From: Dromiciops gliroides
Taxonomy: Eukaryota; Chordata; Mammalia; Microbiotheria; Microbiotheriidae
Reading direction: 5' to 3'
Length of the DNA: 64,000 bases
NCBI RefSeq assembly: GCF_019393635.1
Contig: NC_057863.1
Span: 312,501-376,500 of the forward strand
In this document: positions 23,721-35,818 of the stretch, one piece after another
How positions within the stretch are numbered: position 1 is the first letter of the stretch
How the letters are laid out: each line of letters starts with the position of its first letter
Notes under the pieces: generated by a model
Databases searched by the model: none
Told to the model about the DNA's origin: nothing
The model's input: only the letters and a program-made list of their open reading frames with translations
Translations under genes and position numbers: made by a program

Positions 23721-25053
23721 GTACGTTCGGTGGGCGCGGGCGCTGTCCCAGGGGCGGCAGAGGGACCGGGGCAGCAGGGTCTGGGCCGGCGGGGGTCGGG
23801 GCTCGGGCGCTCAGGCTACGCTCCCAGGACGCACCAGTCGGCGCGCACAGCCCCCTGGGATTTGGAGTCCCGAGCCCCCTCCCCGAGGAAGGATTTAGTC
23901 ACTCATCTATCCCCACCAAGTCCCACCAGACAGATGAGAAAACTGAGACCAGATCCAGCGCTGCTGCTGTGGGAGGGGGCTGGGCTGGTTCTGAGCAGTG
24001 GGGCTGGGGTGGGTGCCCAATCCAGATGGGCGGCCGGGGTAGGGGATGTCTGTGGAAGCCCCTGGACTCGTAGTCTCATAGTCACTGTGGGTGGGCAATG
24101 GGGCGGGGAGAGGGGGAGGTTGAGAGTTTAGGGGGGTGTCGGAGCTCCCACCTCACCTTGGGCGGAGGGTGGGATGGTGCTTGGGAGGCTGGAGGGGGTG
24201 TTTTAGACTTCCAGACTCACTGTGGGGGTAGAGGGAACCCCAAAGAAAAGAGGTGTGGTGCAGAATGGCCATCTCTGAGTGGCCTCCAAGAGTGAGCTGG
24301 GCCCTCCCCCCTTTTCTAGATTCCCTTCCGTGGCAACAGATAGAGTAGGGTCTTTGGCAGAGTCTTGTGAAATCCTCCTGACTGAGATGAAGGGAATTAG
24401 CAAGAGTGACCCCGCCCCACCATGGGTCAGTAGACCTGACCCTGGTGAGACCATCGGCCCATCACTTGGGCAGCGATGACCAAGGTTCCTTTGGGTTCTG
24501 TGATTGGATCGACTCCAGGGATCTCTGGAGTACCACAGAAGGGCAGTCGTGACCTTTCCCCTCACCTCCTGGGGTACCCTTGGAAATCTTTGTGGGGTGC
24601 CCTGTAGCCAAGGAACCCTGACTCCACAGCCTTTGGATAGGGATGGATGTCTAAGGGAAGGGACAGTTCCAAGTAGACTCCGAGACTAAGAGAAGGGAAG
24701 GCAGAGGCAGGGCCAATTAAGGACATGTAAAAGAAAGAGTTCTAGTCCTGGAGAAAATCATTTGGTTCTTAGTTATGAGAAAAAAGTGCTTCATAACTCT
24801 TAAACCGTGGTGATGGGAGTTGCTGCTTGAAGTGCCCCCTCTAGTAGTCACATGTTCCTTCTAGACATTGTGAGGGGGTTCACAGGCTGCCATACCCCTG
24901 GGCACCACATGTACCAGCCTCAGAATTAGTCTTTAACGCTGTGTATGTCATGCAGTAGTGGGATGCCAACTTGTGCCTGTGTCACTTTGTCTTTTGCCTA
25001 GGTTGGTAGATCTGTTGGTCAGCACCTCCTGGGGGGGCTCTGCTCTAGCCAAG

Positions 25054-25665
25054 ATGTCCATCAACCCGATGCTGTATGAGACCCAGTTTTTCGGGTTCAC
25101 ACCCCAGACGTGCATGCTCAGGATCTACATCGCCTTCCAGGACTACCTGTTTGAGGTCATGGTAGCCGTGGAAAAGGTCATCCTGAAGAAGGCCAGCAGC
25201 CTTCCCGGCTGCAGCACGAGTGCAGTCCAGGTCCGAGGCAGCACCGAGGCCTTCCTGCGCTTCATGAAGGAGCGCTTTAACCGCCTCTTTGTCAAGATGG
25301 AGCAGGTCTTGCTGCAGCTGGTGCTGAACATTCCCCCAAACATCCTCCTCCCTGAGGACAGGTGTCACGAGAAATACCCCCAGAGCAAGGAAGAGTTCCA
25401 CCTTCTCCAGCAGGAAGTTGGGCGGTTGCAGCTTCAGTACAAGGCAGAGCTGGGGGCCAAGCAGGCTCTTCTTGCGGAGCTTCAGGTCCAGAAGGTGGTT
25501 CAGGCCCAGCTGAAAAAGACTCTGCAGTGGTTTGATGCCCTTGGAGATTCCCATGGGCCCCTGGGCCTCGGGGAGATGATGGCCTTCCTGTTCCAGCATT
25601 CCAACAGGCTACGCAGCATCACGGAGGACGTGGCCCAGAAAAGCAAAAGGGGGAAGATGCAGTAG
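25054..25665 (+). CDS. MIS12: MIS12 kinetochore complex component
   Basis: MIS12 is a subunit of the four-protein MIS12 complex (with PMF1, DSN1 and NSL1) that joins inner centromere proteins to the NDC80 complex and KNL1 in the KMN network. The single coding exon encodes 203 residues against about 205 in human. The N-terminal signature FFGFTPQTCMLRIYIAF (12-28), then YLFEVM, is diagnostic. NILLPED lies near mid-protein, followed by a Glu/Gln/Leu-rich region (about 110-165) likely to form coiled coil, and a basic tail KSKRGKMQ. I chose the ATG at 25054 because the signature begins there and the preceding frame lacks family similarity. The 52-base leader between the acceptor at 25001 and the ATG belongs to exon 2. 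The frame is intact, so this is a functional gene rather than a retrocopy, and it keeps the head-to-head position with DERL2. Confidence 0.96.
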   Translation: MSINPMLYETQFFGFTPQTCMLRIYIAFQDYLFEVMVAVEKVILKKASSLPGCSTSAVQVRGSTEAFLRFMKERFNRLFVKMEQVLLQLVLNIPPNILLPEDRCHEKYPQSKEEFHLLQQEVGRLQLQYKAELGAKQALLAELQVQKVVQAQLKKTLQWFDALGDSHGPLGLGEMMAFLFQHSNRLRSITEDVAQKSKRGKMQ

Positions 25666-26715
25666 ATGCCAAACCTCGCAGTTTGAGAATGAACAAATCA
25701 TGCGAGGGGGCTGGGGGCGGGGCCGGGGCAGGGCTCTGGCTCTGGCTCTGGCTCTGGCTCTGACCCAGAGAACATGTGGAGAGTGAAGTGGTTCCTGCAG
25801 AAGGCCCCTGTCGGGTCCCTTCTCCCCCCAGCAATTAGGAGGTGGGAACGTGACCCCCTTTCAGAGCATCATGGCACACATCAGGACCACTGGGCAAATC
25901 TTCCTGCTTCTGTGGCACGCAGGTTCATCCACCTTGGAGTCCTATAAACTCCCTAGAAGGTGTTTGCTGGGAGGGGAAAGGAAATGCACAACCTTGTGCT
26001 TCCGAGAGCTGAGCTCTGGCCGAGTCACTCAGGGAAGCCACAGAGTGGGCCCTGGGAGGCTTTCACCTGGAGGGCTTTTTCTTTCAGACCAGCTATGTGC
26101 TATGACACCTGCTTAGGGCCTGGAAGTAGGGAGGCGTCCCTGCCCTCCAGATGCTTGCCTGTTAGGGAAACTGCACGGTGTACAGATGGGGGTTTGGTGG
26201 GAGCAGCTCTCCACAGGAAAAGCCTCCTTCCTATAGAAAGCAGCACTTGAGCCGAGTCTTCTTTCACGCCCTGGCAGGGATGAGGAGAGGGTGTTCCAAG
26301 GAGGAGTCACAGACAGCACAGAGGCAGGTTCATGGAGGGCTTCGAGGGAATAACGGGTAGTGTTAGCCAAGTGAGGTGAAGGTAGTGGAGCAGACAGAGC
26401 CTGAGTCTGAGGAGGAGAGATTTAGAACAATTCTCAGACACAGTAAGAAAGAAGAGGAAGCTGGAATCGTAGGAGTGGAGACAAAGCAAAGGGACTTGAG
26501 GGTGTTTGTTTGTGGAGGTGTAAATGCCCACAAATGGTTTGAGAAACAAGGCAGCTGGTAGAGAAAATGGTTTGGTGTTGGTGTTTCTGCTGTAGCCCAG
26601 ACTGAATTATCTGTTCACAGTGTAGGCTGATCTCCCTCCATGAAGAAGGGGAAGGGCTTCAAAGAACATCTGTCCACACTATGGTTGTTGGGCAGAAGAG
26701 AGAAAATAAAAGAGA
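25666..26715 (+). other. MIS12: MIS12 3' UTR, end uncertain
   Basis: Sequence after the MIS12 stop. The first AATAAA on the plus strand that I noticed is at 26705-26710, which would give a 3' UTR of about 1.05 kb. The part from about 26100 to 26500 resembles ancient interspersed-repeat remnants I cannot name. Confidence 0.35.
25734..25763 (+). repeat. TCTGGC hexanucleotide repeat
   Basis: Four perfect TCTGGC units plus a partial one, about 70 bases past the MIS12 stop codon, so within its 3' UTR. Confidence 0.9.
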
Positions 26716-27382
26716 CAAGCCGTAGGCTTCCATGGGAGAGAAAGGGATCTGAGGTTTAGGCCTAAGGGTCATGGAGATTATTGCTCTGGGTGGGTGTCAT
26801 TGATTCAGCAGAAACAGGACAGGAAAAGGGGATGGCTCAGCTCAGTATCTTCAGAAATGTGCTCATGGGACCCAGGTGGGTGGGTGGAAACACCATAATG
26901 GAGAGTAGTTACTGCTGCAGGGGAAAGCACCTCTCCTCACCGAGGTGACGTCATATGTGCCCATTCTCTTCAGACTTTAAATCCTTTTTCTAAAACCTCA
27001 TGAGTCTGGCTGACTGCTTATCAATGTGAATTTCACCTCTGGGGGCTCAGGAGCAACAGATCTAGAAAAGGAGTCATCAGCCCCCTTCTGGAGAGCCTTA
27101 ACCATTGAATTGGAGTGCTGGTTAGGGGAACAGGGCAGAGGGAGGTGGTGCGATATCTGCAAAATCAGGTCCAGTCCCTTAAACATAGGCAGGTGTTTAA
27201 TAATAAATGCATTGGTTGAATCACTGTAGCCTTTTCTCATTCCCTCTCTTCTGCCCCTGCCTTTAGATTAATAAGTCCTCTCAGCTTCAGCCCTACCTCA
27301 CAGGGCATTTGTGAGGATCAAATGAGAGAACAGGTAAAGTGCTTCTCTTACCTTAACCCTCTATATTTGTGCTAGTTATTAG
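26716..27382. other. intergenic stretch after MIS12
   Basis: No gene. It contains a consensus palindromic CRE, TGACGTCA, at 26946-26953 and a second AATAAA near 27200. Confidence 0.45.
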
Positions 27383-27506
27383 ATGCAGCGAGGTGGCGCA
27401 ATGGATAGTCCCAACCTCGGAGGAACTGAGTTTGAATCCAGCCTCAGATATTTAGTGGCACTTTGACCCTGGGCAAGACATTTAACTTCTTTTCCTCAGT
27501 TTCTCC
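27383..27506 (+). mobile_element. older SINE
   Basis: Plus-strand diverged SINE ('gcagcgaggtggcgcaatgg', 'gagtttgaatccagcctcag'). Its tail runs directly into the younger minus-strand SINE at 27511. Confidence 0.75.
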
Positions 27507-27510
27507 ATTT

Positions 27511-27657
27511 CTTTTTTTTTCTTTGTGAGGCTCTTGAGGTTAAGTGACTTGCCCAGGGTCACACAGCTAGTAAGTGTCAAATGTCTGAGGTTGGATTTGA
27601 ACTCGGGTTCTCCTGAATCCAGGGCCAGTGCTTTATCCACTGTGCCACCTAGCTGCC
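27511..27657 (-). mobile_element. tRNA-derived marsupial SINE
   Basis: Minus-strand copy inserted at the 3' tail of the older SINE. The flanks TTCTCCATTT and TTCTCCATCT look like a target-site duplication. Confidence 0.88.
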
Positions 27658-27719
27658 CCTTCTCCATCTCTAAAATAGAGATCTACCTCCCAGAGTTTTG
27701 TGAAGAAAAAGTGGATGGA

Positions 27720-29280
27720 TATAAAATATTTGTTACCTGACAAGACCTGCACAAGAGCTATATGAACACAATAACAAAAGCTCTACTCAAAGACATCTAA
27801 ACAATTGGAGAAATAATTTCAGTAGGCTGAGCCAATAGAATAAGTGACACTGCACAAATTGGCTTATTCAATGCTATACCAATTCAACTACCAAATAAAA
27901 ATAAATTAATAACAATAACAATTCTTTTCAAGGGAGATGAAAGAATGGGAAGGAAGGGGGGGTTGGAACCATGCTACAAAGCCATAATTAGTGAAACAGT
28001 TTGGGACTGGGTAAGAAATGGGTTCATGTAGTGGGTACACACTACAGAAGCAGCAAGCACAGTAACCTAGTTTTTGGTAAACACAAAGATCTCAGCTACT
28101 GAAGTATGAATTCACTATTTGGTGGCAAAGTGGAAAGCAGTCTGGCAGAAACGAGGCATAGACAGCATCTCACAACGTAACCCCAGACAAACTACAGATT
28201 GGTGCACGATGTAGACAAAAGATGACATAAATTAGAGGAATGTAAGAAAAACCACCTGTCAGATCTATGGATAGGGGAAGAGTTCACAGCCAGACAAGAT
28301 AGAGAAAAGGTCTCAGGAAGTATAGTGGACAATTTTGATGACGATCAGTTTTTGCACTTAAAAAGCCAATGCTGTGAAAATTAAAATGAGAAGCAAGTAG
28401 ATGCAGAAATGTTGACACAAGAAAGAGACATAGAAAACGGATTCAAATTTATAAGAATAAGAGGCACTTGCTAATGGATAAATGGTCACAGGCTATGAAG
28501 AGGAAGATTTCAGAAGAAATTCAAGCTATCAACAGCCATATTAAAAATGTTTTAAATTAGTAATAAAGAAATGTAAGTTAAATGACAGGCTCTAGTTCAC
28601 ACCTGTCATCTGGGTGAAATAGAAAAGGAAAAGTGACAAATGCTGAAGTGTCTGTGGAAAACAGGTACACAAATGTACTGCTGGTGGGGCTGTGGACTGA
28701 TCTAGCCATTCTGGAGGATAATTTAGAACCATGCCCCTAAAGCTATGGAACTATTATTATTAACTAGCATTGCTGATACTAGGTCTGTCCTCCAAAAAGA
28801 TAAAGGGGAAAAGGACCCCTATGTACAAAGATACTTATAGTAGCTCTTTTTTTGTGTGATGGGAAAGAATTAGAAATTGAGGAGATGCCCATCAATTGAG
28901 GAATGGCATGATTGTGATAGTGTGCTATAAGAAATGGCTAGCAGGATCATTTTAGAAAAACCTGGGAAGACTTATGTGAACTGATGCAGAGTGAAGAGCA
29001 GAACCAGGGGACTAATTTATACAATAGAAGCAACATTGTAAAGACAACTGACTTAGAATATGATCAATATAATGACCAGCCACAATTCCAGAGGGCTTAA
29101 GATGAAACATCCTACCTCCTGATAGAACAGTGAAGGAATACAGATTGAGGCTTTTTTTAGACAATGTGGGAAATTTGTTTTGTTTGACTATACACATCTG
29201 TAACAAGAATTTTGTTTTTCTTAGTGGTGGGAAGAAAGCAGGAGGGAGAAAACATCTGAAAATAAAATTATTTTAAAAGG
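27720..29280 (+). mobile_element. L1 3' half (ORF2 end and 3' UTR)
   Basis: Starts in the ORF2 region ('caattcaactaccaaataaa'), passes the landmark 'gcccatcaattgaggaatgg' (28885-28905) and ends in an A-rich 3' UTR near 29275. It is 5'-truncated with many stops and diverged. Confidence 0.8.
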
Positions 29281-30579
29281 GGACACAAATTCTAATTGGG
29301 GAGAAAAGATGTCCATAAATCAGCATGTTCAAGGTACATACGGAGTGGGAGGGGAAGGCCCTAGAGATCAGGGAGCCTGGGAAAGGCCTCCCATTGAAGG
29401 TAACACAAACCTAGTCTTGAAGGGAGTCAGGGATTCTTGGAGGCCAAGGTGAGGCGAGGTGCGCGGAGTTCCAAGGCACAGGGATGGCACAGGGAGTATG
29501 TGGACTTGACCACACCCTCGCCTGCTTTTTCTGGCCTAAGCCCACTTCCTCTTTGCCTCCTCTTGGTCCCATTTGGACAAGTATGACCACAACCATGCTC
29601 TTGGACAGAGGGAAGCACTGGACTTCCTGAGGTGAGTTAACAGCTTCCTCCCTGAGGAATCTTACGGGGCACACACTGTCAGCACATAGGGAGGACCTTC
29701 CTCAAATGACTATCTATCCATCTTCCTCTGCCTGCTGCTTGCCAGGCTGACGGGTCAGTTGGGTTCCTGTCTACACCAAGTTTTCTATTACCTAGACAGT
29801 CAGAACACTAGCAAGATTTGAGTCTTTGGTTTTCTCTGGACCGCTTCTCAGTACATGGGGCCAGAAAATAATACCTCTGGAATTCTACCTGGCTTCTGAG
29901 AGATGGATGCTTCTCAGGGTTCACAGCATTCTTGTGGCCACCAGGCCTATGAGGGCATCACGTTGGAGGGAATGCTTCACCACATCCCCTGGATTGTGCC
30001 AGGGTTGTGTGCAGTTAGGGTTAGGGTTAGGTTCTCTCCATGGGCCTGATAGCCTAAGGTCAGAAGCGGGGAGGGGGGGGGGTCTGTAGCAGGCAGGTTG
30101 TCCTTGGAGCAAGGGTGGATATGAGGACCGAGCACAGTTCCAGCGTCCAATGAGAGGCCAGGCTTATAGCCGCAGTATCTCTACCTTCCAAGAAGTTGGA
30201 CCAGAGCCAAAGAATGAGGACTCTGCTCTTGGGAAGGACTGCAGCCAAGAGCCTCAGGAGGAGCCTCAGCAGCCATCTAATGATCCAAAACAGATACAGA
30301 GGGAATCTACCACCTAATGCGTGGTCATCCATCCTCAGCCTGAAGACCCCAGGGAGAGAGAGCTTCCCCAGCTATGAGCCTCCATCAGTCTCTGCATCTT
30401 CCTGCTGTTGCTCCTGGCTCTGGGGCTGAGCAGCACCACTCAGCCTCCCCTCCCACAGGACAGAGAGCCCTGCAGTTGCTCAAAGATGGCAAACGTAACC
30501 TCCTGAGTCTTCTTCCATCTACATATTCCCACTTCTTTCACCTGATCTTCCTGTATCACAAACTCAGGCCCTCAACCAT
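29281..30579. other. gene-free stretch
   Basis: No gene. It includes old repeat-like wording at 29290-29450 and a short telomere-like run at 30015-30032. Confidence 0.5.
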
Positions 30580-30729
30580 CATGGCTGGCCTCCCCAGCAC
30601 ATTCCCCAACTTAACGACATTCTTTAGTCTTGGCAGCCAAACTGAAGGCCCTACTCTGGGTGGGGTTTTACCAGGGCAGAGTACAGAATGATTATTGCTT
30701 CCTGTTCCTGGAAATGCTGCCCTCTCTGG

Positions 30730-31615
30730 TGGTGGTACAGGGAAGACCAGAGTTCAAATCCAGCCTCAGATGCTTCCTAGATGTATGAACCTGGGAAAGT
30801 AATTTCTTTTTTCTAAATTAAATTAAAATTTTTTACAGTTAACTTTAAAAAATAATAAACATTTTTATTTATAGTTTTGGGTTCCAATTTTTATCCCTCT
30901 TTCCCTCCCTCCCCTTCTCACTCCCTGAGGTGGCAAACAATCAGATATGGGTTATGCATGTATGATTATGTAAAGCATTACCATATTTGTCATTTTGTAC
31001 AAGAAAACTTTATTAAAAGAAAGGAAGAAAGTGAAAAATAGCATGCTTTAGTCTGTGTTCAATCAATATCAGTTCTTTCTTTGGAAGTGGATAGTATGCT
31101 TCATCATTAGTCCTTTGGGATTGTCTTGGATCATTGTATTGTTGAGAATAGGCGTCATTCACAGTTCTTCATCAAACAATATTACTGTCACTGTGCACAA
31201 CATTCTCTTGGTTCTGCTCTCTTCACTATACATCAGTTCATACAAGTCTTTCCAGGCCTTTCTGAAGTCATTCTGCTTCTCATTTCTTATAGCACAATAA
31301 TATTCCATCATCATCATATACCACAGCTTGTTTAGCCATTTCCCCAATTGAAGGGCATTCCTTTGATTTCCAATTCTTAGCCACCACAAAAAGAGCTGCC
31401 ATAAATGTTTTTGTATAAATAGGTCTTTTTCTCTTTTGGGGGATGTTGGAAAGTCATTTCTTAACCACTGTCTGCCTCAGTTTCCTCAACTGTAAACTGG
31501 GGATCATAAATAGCACATACCTTGTAGGGATTTTGTGAGGATACAATGAGATAACATTTATAAAGAGCATGGCATGGTGCCTAGCACAAGTAGGTGCTTT
31601 ATAAATTCTCCTTCC
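30730..31615 (+). mobile_element. MIR/Mar1-class SINE inside L3, split by L1
   Basis: Left part 30730-30808 ('cagagttcaaatccagcctc'). Right part 31448-31615 ('tgcctcagtttcctcaactg', 'gtaggtgctttataaa'). The L3 sequence on both sides shares CCCTCTCT, a likely target-site duplication. Confidence 0.7.
30809..31447 (-). mobile_element. L1 3' end inserted in the SINE
   Basis: Minus-strand L1 3' UTR and ORF2 end, 5'-truncated. It is flanked by GGAAAGTAATTTCTT (30794-30808) and GGAAAGTCATTTCTT (31448-31462). The youngest layer of the nest. Confidence 0.85.
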
Positions 31616-32100
31616 TATCCACGTCCTTTCCCTCTCTTGATATAATCCAAGACTCCATTAGCTTTTTTGGCTACCATGTCATATTTCTGACTCATACTGA
31701 GCTTGTGGTCCACTAAAGTACCCAGCTTTCTTTCAAACAGTTTCTCTCTAAGCATTTATTCCCTCTCCCATTCTGCCCAGATGAAGTTCTTTTGTGTACC
31801 CAAGCATAAGGCTTCCTCTTGAGTTTCATCATATGCACTGGGATGGTCAAGCCCATCAAAGGCTCTTGATTTGATCATCCAACCCCTTCATCCATCTCTG
31901 CCATTTGTGCCTTTATCCAAGTCATCGATAAAATGTAAACTGGACCAAGGCCAAGCCCAGATCCCTGGGCCTCCCCAGTGGAGACCTCCCATGAGTGTAT
32001 ATCAAACCCCTCCTGACTCTTTTTGGAGTCTGGATCTGATTGGGCGATTGTCAGGCCTCTATCATTCCCCATTCTCCACACTTTATTGGATGCCTCACTG

Positions 32101-34247
32101 ATAGCGCCTTTCGGGGCAGGGAGTGAGATTAGCCTGGCATGGCCTAATCTTGGGGAAGCCACACTGGGCCCTTGCTTCTTCTTCTAGATGCTCACTCACC
32201 GTCATCTAGAATTTGCTGAGCACGGTGTCTGGTCCACAGGAGGCACTTAATCAGTGCCCCTTGTGGTGGAGAGGTGAAGTAACTCATTAGCCTTTGCTCC
32301 CTCCTCCTGAGGTGGGGGATGGATGCAAGATCTGAGCTGGGCTTGGGAACTTCACATCCTCAGTGAATTCCCCATTGCTGGTGGAAAAGACGAGATGAAG
32401 AAGGAAGTGCCCCCGACTCCGTGTGTCGGATTCCGGAACAGGGTGAGAGGAGAGAATTGGCTTAGTGAAGGAGTCACCAGGAACCGAGTTTGTGAAGGGC
32501 ATAGCATGAGACACGGTGGGGAGGAGGGGCGGGAACCAGACTGTGGAAGGCCTTTACATCTTTGTGCTTTATGCTGCACATGGTGGGGACCCAGCAAACT
32601 GAGCAGGAGAGGCTGAAATTGGAACCCATAGGGCTGCAGATTTAGAACCAGAAGGTACCTAGGAGGTCATCTAGTCTGCTCCTTTCATTTTGCAGGGGAG
32701 GAAACTGAGGTGCAGGAAAATGAAGTGACCTGCCTACCCAGGGTCACAGAGGTGAGATCAAAGTTAGTGTCCTTCCCACTGCCTTTTTCTACCTCCCTGA
32801 GAATACGTGGGCAGCAGGGTAAAAGGCGGAGAGAGGAGAAGCTTGTGGACTGCTTGTGGAAGGTGCCAGGCTGTTGACTCCCCCGGCTCAGAGAATGCCA
32901 TCTTCCTCCTCATGCCTAGATCCCAGGTGGGCACTAGGGGGTGCTGATCACAAAGGAATGGAGCTGGTAGGGGGAGGATATGTCCCAGAGTTGGAAGGAT
33001 GAGGAGGTTAGGGTCTTTGGGAGTCCCGAGGGTCACTTCTTCTGGTGTCCTGGTGGTGAGAGGCCTATAGGGAAAGGACTGGGCAGAGGCCAATGGTGAC
33101 TTTGACCAAGAAGATGAAAACCTAGCAACAATGCCTGGGCCCTGAACCCCAAGCCAGCTGGCCCTGGGATCCAGGCATAGATCCCCAGTCTAAGCCTGTC
33201 AGTCCTGGTCCCATGCCAGTGGAGACCCACAGAAAGGCAAGAACAGTGGCTCCAGAGGTGGCACTCAGTGCCCAAAGGAAGGTTGTCGTGAGTGGAGATT
33301 TGATGTCGACTTGGCTTCAGGGATCTTTGCTTGGTCCTGTAGAGGGGAACATTCTCACTGATGATCTGCATCTAGGCACAGTGCCCTGTCCATCCAAGCC
33401 GAGAGGGGCAGAGAACATCAGAGAAGATGAAATTAATAGAAATACACAGGAAATTGTGCACTTGGATTTGAAAAAACCAGGTTCACAGGATTTGGCCTGG
33501 CCAGATAGTCATTTGTTTGAAGAAGGCTGTGTGATGTGGCTGCTAAGAAAGCTGACACAAATTTAGAGAGAGCTGAGGGATCCAGGAGGAGGGAGGTACT
33601 TGTGATTCTGAAAGGCACAACAGGGAGACAACGATAAAATGATCAAACGGAAGGTGCTGAGGCTGGTGGAGATACTAGCTTTGTTCTGCTTGGTCCCAGT
33701 CACTTTGTTGGGGCTGAGCTCTCCCTCCTGGATCTAGGCAATGGGGTCCAGTCTCCCAATGGTGCCACATCAAGGATCAAGTGTCTGTGCAAATGAGGCA
33801 TTTCTTTACAGCTAAATTCCTTATTAACTTAGTGAGTTTGGCTACATTGGGAGGGGTGTGTGGAAACTCCTACTTCAGGACCAGAGTCTTTGAACAAAGG
33901 ATGAGGAGCCCATAATAGACAATGCCCCTAGACCCTCTCACATTCAGACTTCCCAAGGCCAACCCAAATCCCTCTCTTCTCCAGTTTACTGTTTGGGACT
34001 ATTTCCGTGCAGAATTAGGAAAGTACAAAGCTGAACAGAATCTTTGGAGGCTAGGACATGCAACCATAGGTTGGATTGATGTCTGTGAGGTGGAAGAAGC
34101 GAGCTCCCATCACTATGAGTCCTCAGACTAAGGCTGGATAACCTCTTGTGGAGGGGTTTCTGTTAAGCTTTGACAGAATGTCCAGTCTTGGGCTTCTCTG
34201 GGCTCTAGAGGGCAAGGTGACATATAGGCAAGCCATCTTACTCATGG
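32101..34247. other. gene-free stretch
   Basis: No gene. A MIR-class trace lies at 32640-32760 ('ggaaactgaggtgcaggaaa', 'cagggtcacagaggtgagat'). The rest is unassigned. Confidence 0.5.
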
Positions 34248-34353
34248 CATAGTGTGTGTATCTGTGTGTGTGCATGTGAGTGTACATGCATGTGTATGTG
34301 CACATGCATGTGTATGTACTGTATTTTCGTGTGTGCATGTGCGCATATGTGTG
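34248..34353. repeat. compound (TG)n/(CATG)n tract
   Basis: An interrupted alternating purine-pyrimidine tract rich in TG and CATG. Confidence 0.85.
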
Positions 34354-35180
34354 TGTGTATTTCTCCTCCACCCCGACTCCAATCCCAGGAACAAAATGGC
34401 TTTTTCCTTTCATGGGTTTTCTCTTCTGGATCCTGTCCTACTGATCAACATCTTTATTTTTTTTTCTGAGTTCTTGTTTTATTTCTTTTTTTTCTTTTAG
34501 CAACAAACATTTATTTTATTTTTTCCAGTTACATGTAAGGGTAGTTTTCAACATTCACTTTCCTAAAATTTTGAGTTCCAAATTTTTCTCCCTCCCTTTC
34601 CTCCCCCCTCCACAAGATTGCAACCAGGTTATATATGCACAATCCACAAGTGTTCTTTTTATCAGTTCTTTCTATGGGGGTGGATAGTAAGTTTCCTCAT
34701 TAGTTCCTTGGGATTGTCTTGGATCACTGCATTGCTTGAGAGTAGTTAAGTCATTCACAATTGTTCATTGAACAATACTGCTGTCACTATGCACAATGTC
34801 CTCTCCCAGCTCTGTTCACTATACGTCTATATTCATTAGTCTTTCCAGGTTTTTCTGGGATCATCCTGTTTGTCATTTCTTATAGCACAAGACCATTCCA
34901 CCACAATCATATACCACAGCTTCTTTCATCATTCCTCAATTGATGGACATTCCCTTGATTCCCAATTCTTAGCCTCCACAAAGAGTTGCTATAAATATTT
35001 TTTGTACAATTTCCCCCCGCCTTTTCTCTTTTTCATGATTACAATTGTTAACTGTTTCCCTTCCATCCTATTCCCTTCCCCATAATATTTATTCTATTAT
35101 CCCTCTTCTTTCATCCTATCCCTCTTCAAAAGGGATTTGCTTTTGTCTGTCCCCTCCCCCACTCTTCCCTTCCTTCTTTT

Positions 35181-35372
35181 TAAAAAAATTCTTATCTATC
35201 TATCTATCTATTCATTTATTTGTTTGTTTTTTTGTGGGGCAATGGGGGTTAAGTGACTTGCCCAGGGTCACACAGCTAGTAAGTGTCAAGTGTCTGAGGC
35301 CAGATTTGAACTCAGGAACTCCTGAATCCAGGGCCAGTGCTTTATCCACTGTGCCACCTAGCTGGCCCCGTG
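35181..35372 (-). mobile_element. tRNA-derived marsupial SINE with (TATC)n in its tail
   Basis: Minus-strand SINE within the HAL1-like element. Flanks: CCCTTCCTTCTTTT at 35167-35180 and 35373-35386, perfect. The tail has grown a TATC microsatellite. Confidence 0.9.
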
Positions 35373-35505
35373 CCCTTCCTTCTTTTGCCCCTCTCTCTTT
35401 ATCCCCTTCCCCTCCTATTTTCCTACAGGGTTAGAGAGATTACTCTACCCAATTGATTAGAAGATGATTTCAGCACATTCTTCTGTGAGTTTTGCATTCA
35501 GTCTG

Positions 35506-35654
35506 TTTTTTTTTTTTGGTTGGGCATTGAGGGTTAAGTGACTTGCCCAGGGTCACACAGCTAGTAAGTGTCAAGTGTCTGAGGCTGGATTTGAACTCAG
35601 GTCCTCCTGAATCCAGGGCCAGTGCTTTACCCACTATACCACCTAGCTGCCCCC
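35506..35654 (-). mobile_element. tRNA-derived marsupial SINE
   Basis: Complete minus-strand copy inside the HAL1-like element. Confidence 0.9.
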
Positions 35655-35784
35655 ACTCTACCCAAATGAGTGTGTACATTATTCTCTCCTTGAGCCAATT
35701 CTAATGAGATTGAGGTCTTTGAGCCAATTCTGATAAGTGTTTGGGCTCATTTACTGCCCAGATTAAATAGATTACTCCACCCAG

Positions 35785-35816
<32 letters not shown>
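35785..35816. repeat. (GT)n microsatellite
   Basis: About sixteen GT units within the HAL1-like element. Confidence 0.95.

Positions 35817-35818
<2 letters not shown>

Larger units (their letters stand above)
22380..23870. promoter_or_regulatory. CpG island and bidirectional DERL2/MIS12 promoter
   Basis: This stretch is GC- and CpG-rich compared with the AT-richer sequence on either side. It covers DERL2 exons 1-2 on the minus strand and the presumed non-coding first exon of MIS12 on the plus strand. The region between the DERL2 ATG (23156) and the MIS12 exon 1 donor (23720) holds four CCAAT boxes, a GC box (gggggcgg, 23581-23588) and no TATA box that I can see, as expected for a housekeeping divergent promoter. 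Confidence 0.85.
30580..32100 (+). mobile_element. L3 (CR1-type) LINE, interrupted
   Basis: L3 wording at 30600-30725 ('gtggggttttaccagggcag') resumes at about 31630 ('actccattagcttttttggc', 'actgagcttgtggtccacta') and runs to about 32100. It is broken by a SINE that is itself broken by an L1. This is the oldest layer of the nest. Confidence 0.75.
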
